A DNA stretch of 64,000 nt from NCBI GenBank assembly GCA_964291375.2, contig OZ219809.1, positions 1,736,001-1,800,000 on the forward strand, written 5' to 3'. Position numbers and translations under genes: made by a program. The notes beneath the pieces are model-generated. The model worked only from the letters and a program-made list of their open reading frames with translations, searched no databases and had not been told where the DNA came from. This document shows positions 50,401-62,200 of this stretch, one piece after another. Source of the DNA: 3107 sp001483205. GTDB lineage: Bacteria; Pseudomonadota; Alphaproteobacteria; Rhodobacterales; Rhodobacteraceae. Each line of letters starts with the position of its first letter. The first letter of the stretch is position 1.

Positions 50401-53214
50401 CGTCGAGGTCACCGCCACCTGCGTCACATCCGGCACCGGGTCCACATTGATCGTCATCGTGGCGGGGTTGGCCGAATCGCTGTCATCCTCGCCGTCATTG
50501 ACCGTGAAAGTGAAACTCGCAGAGCCATTCCAGTCCGCCGCCGGGGTGAACACCAGATTGCCAGCAGTGATGTCGGCAACAGAAATCACATCATTTGCCG
50601 TCACATCCGTGCCGCTGAGTTCCAGATCACCCGCCGTTTCCAACGTCACGATCTTCACACTGGCAAGATCGTCATTGTCCTCGTCCGAATAGCCGAAATC
50701 CGCCACCGAGAACGTATAGGTCGCGTCCTCATCCATATCGACCTCCGCGTTCGAGGCCGTCGGCGGGCGGTTGCCCTGCGTCAGACTGACCGAAATCTTG
50801 TCGCCGATATTATCGTCGTCCCATGCGAGGGCAGCGGGGAGCGTCCATTCATAACGTGCACCCGTCAGGGTCGCGTCGGCAAGGTTGAGCGTCTCACCGC
50901 CGACCTGCAAAACCCAATACTCGGCGACGTTCAGATCGGAAGTTGCCAGGGTCAAATAGAACTTAGCGCTGTCTTGACTGAGCTGGCCTACAGTGAACTG
51001 GTTCCCCTCGGTGAAGATGGTGCTGGAGAGCGCGCCATAGCCGCTTGGATCTGGCCGGTATCCGTAATTGCTGCCGCTATTCCCCACCGTCAGACACGCC
51101 GTCCAATAGGCACCGGCGGGCTGCCCCGTCGGACAGGCAGGCGCGTTATTGGTCACCGACTGACTGGTGGTGAACGTCGCCACCTCATTGTCGGCGGCAT
51201 CCTTCAGCGGGCTGTTCGCCGAGCCGGGGTTGGTATAATCGACCGTCACATTCGACTGGCTGGCATCCAGCGCCTTCGCAAGGGTCAGCGTCACCTCCGC
51301 GCCGGAGATACTGACATTGGTCGGGGTGCCCTCGGGCGTGGTGCCGACAATCACCGCGAAAGCGCTTCCATCGGGCACCGAAGTCGTGTCCAGCGCCTCA
51401 CTAAAGGTGATCACCAGCGATTTCGGCGCCGTCGCCGTCACCAATGCTCTGCTGAATGTCGGCGCGGTGGTGTCAGGCGGGTCCAGCGAGCCATCCACCT
51501 TATGGCCGCTCTGGTTGCCAAGCGTGCCGAGGGTAATGTCCGCGGTGTTGCTGTCGCCGTCCTGGATCGTGCCGCCATTCAGCATTAGCGCATTACTCGC
51601 GACAGAGATGCCGTCGCTGTCGGTATCCGCCGCCACCACCGTATACTCGAACACCAGTTCGGTCATGCCCGAGCCGGAGACATAGGGTGCGTCCGCCGTG
51701 GCGCTGCCCATCATGATCTGTAAAAACGGTGTGCCGCCCGACGTGTCCACCGTCACCGCCTCATCAAACGTCACCGTGATCCGGATTGTCTCGGTCCGGG
51801 CGTAGGTGTCTTTCGGGTCCGCCGTCCCGGATTTCGGCGTCGAGGTCACCGCCACCCCGTCCGTATCCACCACATCCGGCACCGGGTCCACGTTGATGGT
51901 CATCGTGTAGGTCGCCGTGCTGTCGGCCCTGCCGTCATTGACCGTGAAGGTGAAACTCGCAGAACCATTCCAGTCCGCCGCCGGGGTGAACACCAGATTG
52001 CCGATATTGGCAGCCATAATCACATCATTTGCCGTGACCGCAAAGTTGCTGAGTGTCAGCGCTCCGTGGTTCTGGTCGGGCAGGGTCACAATCTTCACAC
52101 TGGCCAGCGGGTCACTGTCCGCATCCGAATAGCCGAAATTCGACGCCACGAACGTATGCGACCCGTCCTCGTTTATATTGATCGTCCTGTTCGAGGCCGT
52201 CGGCGGCGTGTTGACCGTCACCGGCCCGACGGCGGTGCTGTTGGTCAGCGTTTCCGTCGTGCCAGCGCCATCGGTAAAGCTCGCCTTCACCCTGATGGTT
52301 TTGCCCGCATCGGCGGCAACAAGCGTGTAGGTCTGCGCCGTCGCGCCAGGGATGTCCGTGCCTGTGCCGCTGTCCACCCGCACCCATTGCCAGGTGAGGG
52401 CATCGGGCACATTGTCACTGTTGCTATCGGTATAACCGTCCTCGTCCGTCACCCCGGACAGCGCTGCCGTCAGTTCATCCCCGACCACCGTCTCGCCGGT
52501 AATCGCCACTGTCCCCGTCGCCGGGGTGTTGTCATCATCGGTGATCGTGATCGTCTGCGAGCCGATCTCGGTGCTGTCATGGGTGGCGGTGATGATGACC
52601 GTCTCGTCCGGCTCGTCAGTCGTGTCCTGAACCGCCGTCACCGTGGTTGTGACCGATGTCTCGCTTGCCATCAGCGTCAGGGATTGACTGACGATGGTGT
52701 AATCGTCGGTCACCGTCGCCGTGCCGCCAAGCGTCAGCGTGATCGTCTGATCAGCGTCAAACGTCACCCCGTTGGTGATCGCAACCGTCACCGTCGATGT
52801 GCCAGCCGCCTCGGCAATCGTGTCCGACGACACCGACAGCGCCAACTCCGGTTCCGGTTGGTTATCAACCTCCCTGTCGGTAAAGCTCGCCACATCGTTG
52901 CCGTCCGTGTCCTGGAGCGGTTTTGACCCCGGCACGGTATAGCTCACCTTCACCACATCGTCTGCGGACGTAACCGCCGGGGAAATCGTGAGCGTCACCG
53001 TCTGCCCCGATACCGAAACCCCAGAGACCGTCGTCGCAATCGCATTATTGCCGCTATCGGTCACCGTGACACCGAACGCGCTCGTCGCCGGAACCGAATT
53101 TTTGTCCAGCGCCTTGTCAAATGTCAGCACAAGCGATGACCCCGCCAATACCGCCGCCGTCACCGCGGGCAGGGAATCATTATCCTCAAGCGTGACCCTG
53201 ATAGAGGTTTCCAT
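47470..53214 (-). CDS. Giant modular adhesin, C-terminal half with outer-membrane beta-barrel (split by frameshifts)
   Basis: This 1914-residue ORF starts METSIRVTLEDNDS, in the middle of a Calx-beta repeat, with no signal peptide or ribosome binding site, so it is the continuation of the ORF at 53280-63185. It contains Calx-beta, SwmB-like, cadherin/Ig-like (NEDGSHTFVASNFGYSDADS) and Cys-pair modules. Two near-identical 103-residue repeats follow (VTEGRQATYTVALDAAPVAD), then the ~260-residue barrel ending SLNFRF. The barrel is very similar to that of the gene at 43472. The reconstructed protein would be about 5200 residues. Confidence 0.75.
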   Translation of the reverse strand: METSIRVTLEDNDSLPAVTAAVLAGSSLVLTFDKALDKNSVPATSAFGVTVTDSGNNAIATTVSGVSVSGQTVTLTISPAVTSADDVVKVSYTVPGSKPLQDTDGNDVASFTDREVDNQPEPELALSVSSDTIAEAAGTSTVTVAITNGVTFDADQTITLTLGGTATVTDDYTIVSQSLTLMASETSVTTTVTAVQDTTDEPDETVIITATHDSTEIGSQTITITDDDNTPATGTVAITGETVVGDELTAALSGVTDEDGYTDSNSDNVPDALTWQWVRVDSGTGTDIPGATAQTYTLVAADAGKTIRVKASFTDGAGTTETLTNSTAVGPVTVNTPPTASNRTININEDGSHTFVASNFGYSDADSDPLASVKIVTLPDQNHGALTLSNFAVTANDVIMAANIGNLVFTPAADWNGSASFTFTVNDGRADSTATYTMTINVDPVPDVVDTDGVAVTSTPKSGTADPKDTYARTETIRITVTFDEAVTVDTSGGTPFLQIMMGSATADAPYVSGSGMTELVFEYTVVAADTDSDGISVASNALMLNGGTIQDGDSNTADITLGTLGNQSGHKVDGSLDPPDTTAPTFSRALVTATAPKSLVITFSEALDTTSVPDGSAFAVIVGTTPEGTPTNVSISGAEVTLTLAKALDASQSNVTVDYTNPGSANSPLKDAADNEVATFTTSQSVTNNAPACPTGQPAGAYWTACLTVGNSGSNYGYRPDPSGYGALSSTIFTEGNQFTVGQLSQDSAKFYLTLATSDLNVAEYWVLQVGGETLNLADATLTGARYEWTLPAALAWDDDNIGDKISVSLTQGNRPPTASNAEVDMDEDATYTFSVADFGYSDEDNDDLASVKIVTLETAGDLELSGTDVTANDVISVADITAGNLVFTPAADWNGSASFTFTVNDGEDDSDSANPATMTINVDPVPDVTQVAVTSTPNSGTADTYGPGEVIEVTVTFDEAVTVNTSGGAPYFEIRVGGPDPAVTRRAEFLRMSDTNALVFGYTVVAADRDNNGIWIEADALKLNSGTIQSVAHSNNADITHAQLGTQSDHQVDGGLNAPATGLVMTGTPSVGQTLTADVSGISDANGLTSPSYTYQWKRWDDQTGTTSVDVGTDSSTYTPVIADAGQYIAVTVSFDDDASNSEELTAVTANTVSSLPARNISLSQGSYTVEEGNNLTVTVEIRDDNGALATLEKDVTLRLTSISGGNANAGVDFVEVNEAVTIDMGDMSADVTVVTLDDELAESAEDFRLQLAWEGGAPVFTQNVVTLADTVFPVTIEDDGDTLPVVARAYVAAVQPDEVVLIFDRALDTGSVPAATAFAVKVDGSAGPGVTAVAFDSTDATKVRLTLATEVYAAQTSVTVDYTNPGTSNSPLRDTAVRRAMRSQSFTDQTVVSTPPAALVFTGAPVSVTEGRQATYTVALDAAPVADVTVSLTLSGDTGAATISPASLTFTPTDWGAKTVTVTGVDDGVEDDDRAVTITHSGTGVTTGTVSVTVSDIPPSALVFTPETVTVTEGRQARYTVALDAAPVADVTVSLTLSGDTGAATVSPASLTFTPTDWGAKTVTVTGVDDGVEDDDRTVTITHSGDGVTTGTVSVTVTDVPPQSDLEAPRKEEATTLLRRYADRFASVSSGAALGRLQGLAPPTTVNAQISARNHKLDASWTGEGAKGSGWAGWSRLFYGWVEGPGDGAVYDLYLGVDWRAPDGRYVIGGMLGHEGANLRLDDGGGRFRSRITQVGLYGATYLSETLILDGALAYGFGRPELSQGGVTAKYDTRRLTLRADLTGGLSWRDGAMVIEPQLGVLHVQEKLGAFADSAGVVGTAETLRLTRLGIGPRLTWMLPRGTFTGRARLNWDRHNLDNEQASDLSASLDARLRYDLDGGLSAEFFGAADGIGLSGDQQTYSAGVSLNFRF
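48412..49029 (-). repeat. Two tandem 309-bp coding repeats
   Basis: The two units are nearly identical and offset by 309 bases (103 codons); for example, CACCGAGACCGTTCCC occurs at 48421 and 48730. Each encodes one VTEGRQA...TFTPTDWGAKTVTVTGV module. This is a likely site of slippage or unequal recombination that changes repeat number while keeping frame. Confidence 0.8.
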
Positions 53215-53282
53215 CGATCATCAGCCTCTGCGTGGTCAGGTCGGGGGTCTCGGGTGTTCCCAGCCTGACGTAAAAGGTTTCA
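53215..53282 (-). other. Frameshift zone joining the two adhesin ORFs
   Basis: Between the two long ORFs a third frame encodes VNETFYVRLGTPETPDLTTQ, exactly the strand expected to link VEDGLVEG to TSIRVTLEDND in a Calx-beta repeat. Two single-base changes, one in GGG near 53288 and one near GGAAA around 53208, would fuse everything into one reading frame. Confidence 0.75.
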
Positions 53283-56200
53283 TTCACCCTCGACCAGACC
53301 ATCCTCAACGGTCCGCACTTGCAACTCAATGCTGGTGTCGCCCTGGCTGAGGGTGAACACGTTGTCAGGGACAATGTAATCGTCCTGCGCTGTCGCTGTG
53401 TCACTGACCGTTTCGAGAATGAACTTCAGGTCCGTCTGGAGCGCCGCCGGGTTGCCGTTGCTGTCCTGCATTTGAGCGATCACGGTCAGGTTCTCGCCCT
53501 CAGTCACCGTGTAACTGCTTTCGGTCAGGACGAACTGCCGCTCTATTTTCGGCTGCACCGCGCCGGTGGTGACGGTGCTGCGTGTTTCCTCTGTGCCGCC
53601 CCCGTCATCGAACGTGACCTTCACCGTGATATACTTGCCAAGGTCGCCACCAACCAGCGTGTAGGTCGGGTCGGTGCCAAGGTTCACCGGGTTCGTCCCG
53701 CTCGTATCGTCCTGACGCACCCACTGAAAGCTGTAGTCATCCGGGAAAGTGGCGGGCAGACCGTCATCGTCGGCAATCGTCCCCAAACCCGCCGTCAGCG
53801 TCCCGCCGACAATCACTTCCCCGCTGATCATCGGTGTCCCCGTCGCAGAAACGTTGGCGGTATTATTGGTCACGGCCTGATCGGTAACGCTTCCAGCCGC
53901 GTTGCCCGCCACATCCTTGATCTGGTTATTGCTGTCCGTTCCGGGCACGGTGTAGCTCACCTTCACATCGGTATCGCTGACGAACACCCTGCTGGCGAGC
54001 GTCAGCGTCACCGTATCATCCAGGATCACCGGCGCGCCGCTCAGGGTCACGGCCTGCTCGGTGCCCGACACCGTTTTCTTCACCCCAAACGCGCTGTTTG
54101 CCAGATCGGATGCCGCCCCGAGAGCCTCATTGAAGGTGATGACCAGCGTCGTGCGGTTCACAGTCGCCGAGGCGACTGTCGGCGGGGTATTATCGACCAC
54201 GTAAGCTCTTTCATCAGTCTCCTTCGGCTCGGTGTCGGTCAGGGAATTATCCGCCGTATCGCTGATACCCGGGGTGCTGACGAGGCCGAGCGTCACCGTG
54301 TCATTGAGAGTATCCAGATCGCCACCCGAGGCGGTCAGGTCATACACCCTTGAGGCCGTCACTTCGCTGAAATTCAGCGGTGCCGTTGTGCCGCTCACCG
54401 TGAAATCGTTCAAGTCCACGCCCTTCACGTCCTCGGTGAACGTCACCCGCCAGGTCAGACTATCGGCATTCGTCGGTGAAGATTCCGGCGTCAGATGCTC
54501 AATCGACTCAATCCGCGGCCTCTTGGTGTCAACCGTCAGGGTCAGGCTCCCCGCAATGTTCGGATTGGTAACCCGGTCCGTGAATTTGTTTGCAGCAACG
54601 GCGATTTCCATGACGCCTTCAAAATCGCTATCGGCCGTTGCCCTAATATCTACACCCCTGTCACCATTCCTGTCATAAATGGTATAACTTTCTCCGTGCC
54701 AGTCGCCATTCGTCACCGAGATGTCATCCTCACGGAAAAAATGTCTCTCCTCCCCGGGATCCTGACTACCCGTGCCGATCACGGAATCATCGCTTAAATC
54801 AATCTCGACATCAAATCCGCTTTCAGGGTTTCGCGCGATGTTGATCGGTTCCACGACATCCGTGCTGATTGCGACTGTCGGCCGGGTCTGATCCACCACC
54901 AGAGGGAGGCTGACTGCAATGTTGGCACCGCCCGGCAACGCACCGGCCACAACCGCCACATTCAGAGGCCCCTCATATCCTGCCTCCACCGTGACATCGA
55001 ACAGATACCCGGCCCGTCCGTTGGATGTCACACGAATATTTGATACCGTGCCACGATCCGCGTCATCGTCATCCTTAACCGTGAAGGCGGCGATGGCAGG
55101 GGGCTCCGAAAGGTCGGGATTGGTCGAGACATACACGGTGAACGTGCCCTTGACATGACCTGCGGGGCGCTGCAAATGGATGTCACCAACTTCCGGAACA
55201 AGCCTAAGAAAAACAGCCCGGCGGGTCATCCCGCTCTGCACGTCCGACCAGTCCCCGGCACCGACGGCATTCACCGCCCGCACCTGCGCCTCATACGCTG
55301 TGAACGCCTCAAGCCCGGTGATCGTCACCGTCGTTGCGGTGATCGTCGTATTGTCCACCGTGGTCCAGTCCGATACCGGGTCTGTGTCCTTCTTCCGATA
55401 GCGATAGTCATAATCCGTAGCGGGTTCAGAAGGCGCGGTCCAGCTTACCCCAAGCTGGGTCGACTCGCCATCTACGGCAGCAACCGTCACAGCCGTCGGT
55501 TTGCCCGGCAGTACCAGGCTGCCGTCCACCTTGTGGCCGCCCTGCGCAGCGAGCGCGTCGTGGGTTATGTCCGCGTCATGGCTGTCGCTGTCCTTGATCG
55601 TGCCACTGTTCAGCCCCAGCGCATTCGCCGCGATCTCAATGCCGTCGCTGTCGCTGTCCGCCGCCACAACCGTGTATTCAAACACCAGTTCCATCGTGCC
55701 CGTGCCGCTCACATAGGCCGCCGGACGCGAGTTGCTGCCGACCTCTACATTGACCACCGGATCGCCGGTCACCGTCACCGCCTCGTCGAATGTCGCCGTG
55801 ATCCGGATTTTCTCGCCCAGACCATAGGTGTCCACCGTGCCGTCCTTCGGGTCGTCCGTGTCAACATTCGGCTCCGAGGTCACCGCCACCTGCGTCACAT
55901 CCGGCACCGAATCCACGTTGATCGTCATCGTGGCATCCGCGCTGTCATCCTCGCCGTCATTGACCCTGAAGGTGAAACCCGTGTAGCCGGTCCCGTTCGC
56001 ATCGGCGGGCGGAGTGTATGTCAGGAGACCGCTTTCGAGATCGCTCTTGCTGACCATCACCGGCAGGTTGTTCTGGTCATCGATTGCCGTGCCGTCATGG
56101 CTCAGCGTTCCCGTGTTGCCGGGATCACCCAGGAGCGACACGATCTTCACGCTCACAAGCGCGTTATCGTCCGCATCATCGTCATCAAAGGCAAAGTCCG

Positions 56201-59200
56201 TCGCCGCGAACGTATAGGCCACATCCTCGTCTGTCTCGACCGTCTTGTCCGCGCTCGTCGGCGGGCGGTTGCCCTGCGTCAGGCTGACCGACACCTTGTC
56301 GCCGAAATTGGCGTTGGTCCAGTCGAGGTCAGCAGGGAGCGACCATCTGAACAGGTTGGTCGAAGGCTGGGTCGCCTCGGCAAAGTTGAGCGTCGTGCCC
56401 CCGACCTGCAATATCCAGTAGGCGGCGACGGACGGGTCTTCAGTCGTCAGGCCCAACTCGAATACGGAGTCTGCTCCACTGGTTGTCTTTCGCACCGCAT
56501 TGACGGTGACCTGTTTATTGTTCCCATCAAAGATAAAGACGGCGGGGGTGAGAACACCATATTGATTGACTGCGTATCCATATTCAGGATCGCCCTGCAC
56601 CGTCAGACAGGCCGTCCAGAGGGCATTGCCGGGTTGCCCCGTCGGGCAGGCGGGGGCTTGGTTGTCCACCGCCCGATTGGTGAACGTCGCCACCTCATTG
56701 TCGCTGGGGTCTTTCAGCGGGCTGTTATCCGTGCCGGGGTTGGTGTAGTCCACCGTAACATTCGTCTGGCTGTCGTCAAGCGCCGTCGCAAGGGTGAGGT
56801 TCACCACCATGCCGGAAATCTCAACCGCAGCCGGTTCCGGCTCGTCAATGCCATCGACCTTCACCGTGAAAGCGCTTGCAGCGGGCACCGAACCCGTCGC
56901 CAACGGCTCATCAAAGGTGATCGCCAGCACTTTCGGGGCCGTCTCAGCCACCACCGCACTGCTCACCGTCGGCGCGGTTTCGTCGGGCGTCAGGCTACCG
57001 TTCACCTTGTGGGCGGACTGTGTGCCCGGTGCCCTGGAGAAGATCGCGAAGTATGCGTTCGTTCTGCGCGGGCTGTTAGCGGCGCTCTGGATCATGGATC
57101 CCTCGATGGCCTTCACCGCATTCCGGGGAATCGAGATGCCGTTGCTATCACTGTCCTCGCTCTGCACCGTGTATTCAAACACCAGCGCCGTCGTGCCTGA
57201 CCCCGAGACATAGTTTGCGCGCTGGCGTCCCGAGCCAAAACTGAGCTCGAACTGCGGGGTGCCGGTCACGATTACCGCCTGGTCAAACGTCACCGTGACC
57301 TGAATTTCCTCAGTCGCGCCGTAGACTTTGCCGCCCCCGTCGTCAAACGTGCGTGGCGTCGAGGTCACCCTCACGCCCGAGGTTTCATCGTTCGTGATGG
57401 CCAGCACATCCGGCGCAGGGATCACGGTGATCGTCATCGTGGCATCCGCACTGTCGACCGTGCCGTCATTGACCCTGAAGGTAAAGGACGTTTCACCGTT
57501 CCAGTTCGGGTCCGGTATGAAGCCCAGATTGCCGATGTTGGCAGCAGCCACCGAGTCACCCGCCGACAAAACAAGGATACCTTCCTGCAGCTTCCCGTTT
57601 GCGGGGAGTGTCACGATCTTCACGCTATGAAGCGGGTCGTTGTCACCGTCAGAGAAATTGAAGTTCTCTGCCGCGAACTTAAATTCATTATCATCCTCGT
57701 CGACCGTCACACTCCCGCCCGTGGATGTCGGCGCGGCGTTGGAATCCAGGCTGCCGTCCACTTTGTGGCTGCCCTGGGTGCCAAGCCGCGTGTGATTCAG
57801 GATCGCTGCAATACTGTTGTTGGCGGTGCTCTGGATCGTGCCGCCGTTGAGCATCAGCGCATCCGCCGGGATCCAGATACCGTTGTTGTCACGATCCGCC
57901 GCCAAAACCGTATATCCGAACACCAGCGCCGTCGTCCCCGACCCCGAGACATAGGTCGCGTCCTCGTCGGAGATCGGCGCGCCGCCGCTATTGCCCATCC
58001 GCAGCCGGAAAAACGGTGTGCCCGTCACCGTCACCGCCTCGTCAAACGTCACCGTGACCTGAATCACCTCGCCCCCGCCATAGGTGTCCGCAGCCGCTCC
58101 CGGCGTTGAGGTCACCGCCACCTGCGTCACCTTCGGCACAGGGGCCACATTGATCGTCATCGTATAGGTGTCCGTGCTGTCCGCCGTGCCGTCATTGACC
58201 TTAAAGGTGAATGTCGCAGCGCCGGTCCAGTTCGCCGCCGGGGTGAACACCAGATTGCCGATGTCGGCAACATCAATCACCCGATTTGCCGTGACCGCAG
58301 CGTTGCTGAGTGTCAGCGCTCCGTGGTTCTGGTCGGGCAGGGTCTCGATCTTCACGCTCGCAAGCGTGTCGCCTGAATCCGTGTCAAAAAATCCGAATTC
58401 CGCCGCCGCGAACGTGTGGGCCACATTCTCGCCCGTCGTCACACTCCTGTTCGAGGCCGTCGGCGCCGCATTGTCCGGCGGCGTCACCGTGATCGTCACC
58501 GTGTCACTTGCCGTCGCCCCGTCATCATCGGTCACCGTCAGCGTGAAGATATGGGTCACCGCGCCGTCATTCGAGGTCAGTGTGTCGGCGGTGAAGCTCG
58601 GCCCTGCAACTGCCGCGTCGCTCAGCGTCACACTCGCCGAGCTGGTCCCCCCCGTCCGCGTCCAGGCATAAGTGGCAATCGACCCGTCGCTGTCCGTCCC
58701 CGAGCCGTCAAGCGTCACAACCGACCCCGAGGCAACGCTCTGATCCGAACCGGCCTCGGCTGTCGGCGCGGCATTGTCCGGCGGCGTCACCGTGATCGTC
58801 ACCGTGTCACTTGCCGTCGCCCCGTCATCATCGGTCACCGTCAGCGTGAAGATATGGGTCACCGCGCCGTCATTCGAGGTCAGTGTGTCGGCGGTGAAGG
58901 TCGGCCCTGCAACCGCCGCGTCGCTCAGGGTCACACTCGCCGAGCCGCTCCCCCCCGTCCGCGCCCAGGCATAAGTGGCAATCGTCCCGTCATCGTCCGT
59001 TGACCCGGACCCGTCAAGCGTCACAACCGTCCCGGACGCCACACTCTGATCCGAACCGGCCTCGGCCGTCGGGGCGGTGTTTGTTGAGGGCGGCGTCAGG
59101 GTGCCATCCACCTGATGGTCGCTCTGCGTAGCGAGCGCGGCGTGGGTTATGTCCGCGTCATGGCTGTCGCTGTCCTTGATCGTGCCACTGTTCAGCCCCA

Positions 59201-62200
59201 GCGCGTTGGCATTGATGCTGATGCCGTCGGTGTCGCTGTCCTCGGCCACAACCGTGTATTCAAACACCAGTTCCATCGCGGCAGAGCCGCTCACATAGGC
59301 CGCCGGACGCGAATTGCTGCCAACCTCTACATTGATCACCGGATTGCCGGTCACCGTCACATCCTCGTCGAATGTCGCCGTGATCCGGATTTTCTCGCCT
59401 GCGCCGTATTTCTTCGGCGTCGTGCCCGATGTCGGCTCCGAGGTCACCGCCACGCCCGTCACATCCGGCACCGAATCCACGTTGATCGTCATCGTGGCAA
59501 AACTGAAGACATCTCCGACGAATTTGAACCCAGCCTGCCCGTTGACCCGGACATAGAAATCAAACATCGCATAGCCGGTCCCGTTCGCGTCATCGGGCGG
59601 TTCATAGGTCAACTGGTTCGCGTCGAGCTGGGCTCTGGTGACACTATACCCAAATTCCACGTCGCTCATTGTGAGCACAGTGCCGTTGAGCTTCAGTTGC
59701 CCATTTGTCGGCAGGCTTTCGATCTCTACACTCTCCAGCGGGAAATCACCCCCCGTGTGCGTATAAGGAAAGTCCGACGCCTGAAACACATAGGGCGTAT
59801 CCTCGTCCATATCGACCGTGCTGTCCGAGACCCACGGCAAGTGATCCAGCACCAAGACGACCGACACCTTGTCGCCGACATTGGCGGCGGCCCAGAGGTC
59901 ACGGGGGGTGTTCCAGGTATAGGTGTGCGTTGTCGTGTCGTGGCCGGCGTTCCCGCGGATATACAAGGATGCACTATCAAGCAAACCCCTGAAGGCCCAG
60001 GCATTCGACGCATCCGGGAGCGCCCTGTCGAATGAAATCGAGAGGGTGGTGCCGGACTCGACAATCCCGTCAATCGTGTATTCCGTGCCCTCGTGGGTGA
60101 ATGACGCAGGGGAGAGCGCACCCTCCCCGCTCCCGTCCCCGACAAGGCCAAAATCATTTCCTGATGACGATACCCCCACCGTCAGACAGGCCGTCCAGAG
60201 GGCATCGGCGGGGAAGCTTGCCGTGTCCGGGCAGGCAGGGGCGTTATTGGTGACGCTCTGGCCGGTGAACGTCGCCACCTCATTATTCGCGGCGTCCTTC
60301 AGCGGGCTGTTCGCCGTGCCGGGGTTGGTATAGTCCACCGTCACGCTCGACTGCCCGCCATCCAGCGCCGTCGCAAGGGTCAGCGTCACCACCGCGCCGG
60401 AAATACTGACATTGGTCGGGGTGCCCTCAGCCGTCCCGTCAACCTTCACCGTGAACGCGCTTGCCGCGGGCACCGAACTCGTGTCCAGCGCCTCATCAAA
60501 GGTGATCACCAGCGATTTCGGCGCGTCCGACGTCACTTCCGCCCCCGTCACCGTCGGCGCGGCATTGTCCGGCGGCGTCAGGGTGCCGTCCACCTGATGG
60601 GTGCTCTGCGCAGCGAGCGCGGTATGGGTTATGTCCGCGTCATGGCTGTCGCTGTCCTTGATCGTGCCACTGTTCAGCCCCAGCGCGTCGGCACTGATGC
60701 TGATGCCGTCGGTGTCGCTGTCCCCGGCCACAACCGTGTATTCAAACACCAGTTCCGTCGTGCCCGTGCCGCTCACATAGGCCGCCGGACGCGAGTTGCT
60801 GCCGACCTCTACATTGATCACCGGATCGCCGGTCACCGTCACATCCTCGTCGAATGTCGCCGTGATCCGGATTTTCTCGCCTGCGCCGTATTTCTTCGGC
60901 GTCGTGCCCGATGTCGGCGTCGAGGTCACCGCCACGTCCGTCACATCCGGCACCGAATCCACGTTGATCGTCATCGTGGCATCCGCGCTGTCATCGTCGC
61001 CGTCATTGACCCTGAAGGTGAATGTCGCGAAGTCGTCGCCGTTCGCGTCATCGGGCGGCTCATAGGTCAGGAGGCCATCGGTGTCGAGTTCACCCGGATA
61101 GAATGTCTCGGGAACATCGAACGCCTTGCCTTCGATCTTCAGCGTCCCCTTGCCGGACCCCGGCAGCGACACGATCTCCACAAGATCAAGCGTGTCGCCC
61201 GCATCCGCGTCCGAGAAGTTGAAATCCCCGGACCTGAACGTGTATTCCGTATCCTCGTCCGTCGTCACCACCGGCGTCCCGGTTACCGTCGGCGGGGTGT
61301 TTGGTGGTGTCGGGTCCACCCTATGGCCGCTCTGGGTGCCAAGCCGCGCGTGGGTTATGTCCGCATTATTATTGTCGCTGTCCCTAATGGTGCCGCCGTT
61401 GAGCTTCAGCGCATTCGCCTCGATCCAGATGCCGTTGTTGTCCCTGTCGTCAGCCACAACCGTGTATTCAAACACCAGCGCCGTCGTGCCTGACCCGCTG
61501 ACATAGAGCGCGTTCTTCGTGACCGCCGGGGCGGGACCGCCCACTCTGATCTCGAACACCGGATCGCCCGTCACCGTCACCGCCTCATCAAACGTCACCG
61601 TGACCCGGATGTTCTCGGCAAGGCCGTAGCTGTTCCCGGAGTTCGGCGTCGAGGTCACCGCCACCTGCGTCACATCCGGCACGGTGTCCACATCGATTGT
61701 CATGGTGTAGCTTGACGTGCTGTCGCTCGCGCCGTCACTCACCTTGAAGGTGAATGTCGTGTAATCGTCCCCGCTTTCGTCGGCGGGCGGCTCATAGGTC
61801 AGCTCACCAGCATCAAGCTGGGCTTTGGAAACCCTCAGCCCCAGGTTGTTCGCTACGATCAAGGTGTCGTTGAGCTTCAGCACCCCCTTGTCGGACCCCG
61901 GCAGGCTCTCGATCAACACGCTCTCCAGCGCGTCGTGCGTGTCCGTGTCCGAGAAGTTGAAATCCGGGGCCTGAAACGTATAGGCCACATCCTCGGTCGC
62001 CGTCACAGTCCCGTCCGAGGCCGTAGGGGCCGCCGTGCTTGCGGGCAGGTTGGTCACCGCCAGATCGTCGAAGTCCGCCACCTCGTTGTCGTACGTATCC
62101 TTGAGCAGGTTATCGCTGCCCGAGGCCGGGGCCGCATAGTCTACCTTGAAATCTCTATCGGTCCGCACCGCCGCCGTCGCCAGCGTCAGGGTCACCGTGT

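Noticed and set aside
53215..53290. Programmed frameshifting in the giant adhesin
   Set aside because: There are two separate breaks with no classic slippery heptamer and no structure that I can see. Consensus error or mutation is simpler.
55155..57200. Long + strand ORF (681 codons) opposite the giant adhesin
   Set aside because: It is Arg/His/Pro-rich with no known domain and mirrors the codon periodicity of the adhesin on the other strand. Several similar antisense ORFs (50059-51588, 60597-61493, 52066-52926) recur with the repeated modules, as shadows should.
58471..59076. Regular repeats considered as a CRISPR array
   Set aside because: The units are 303 bp, coding and contiguous without spacers. 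They are PKD-type domain duplications.
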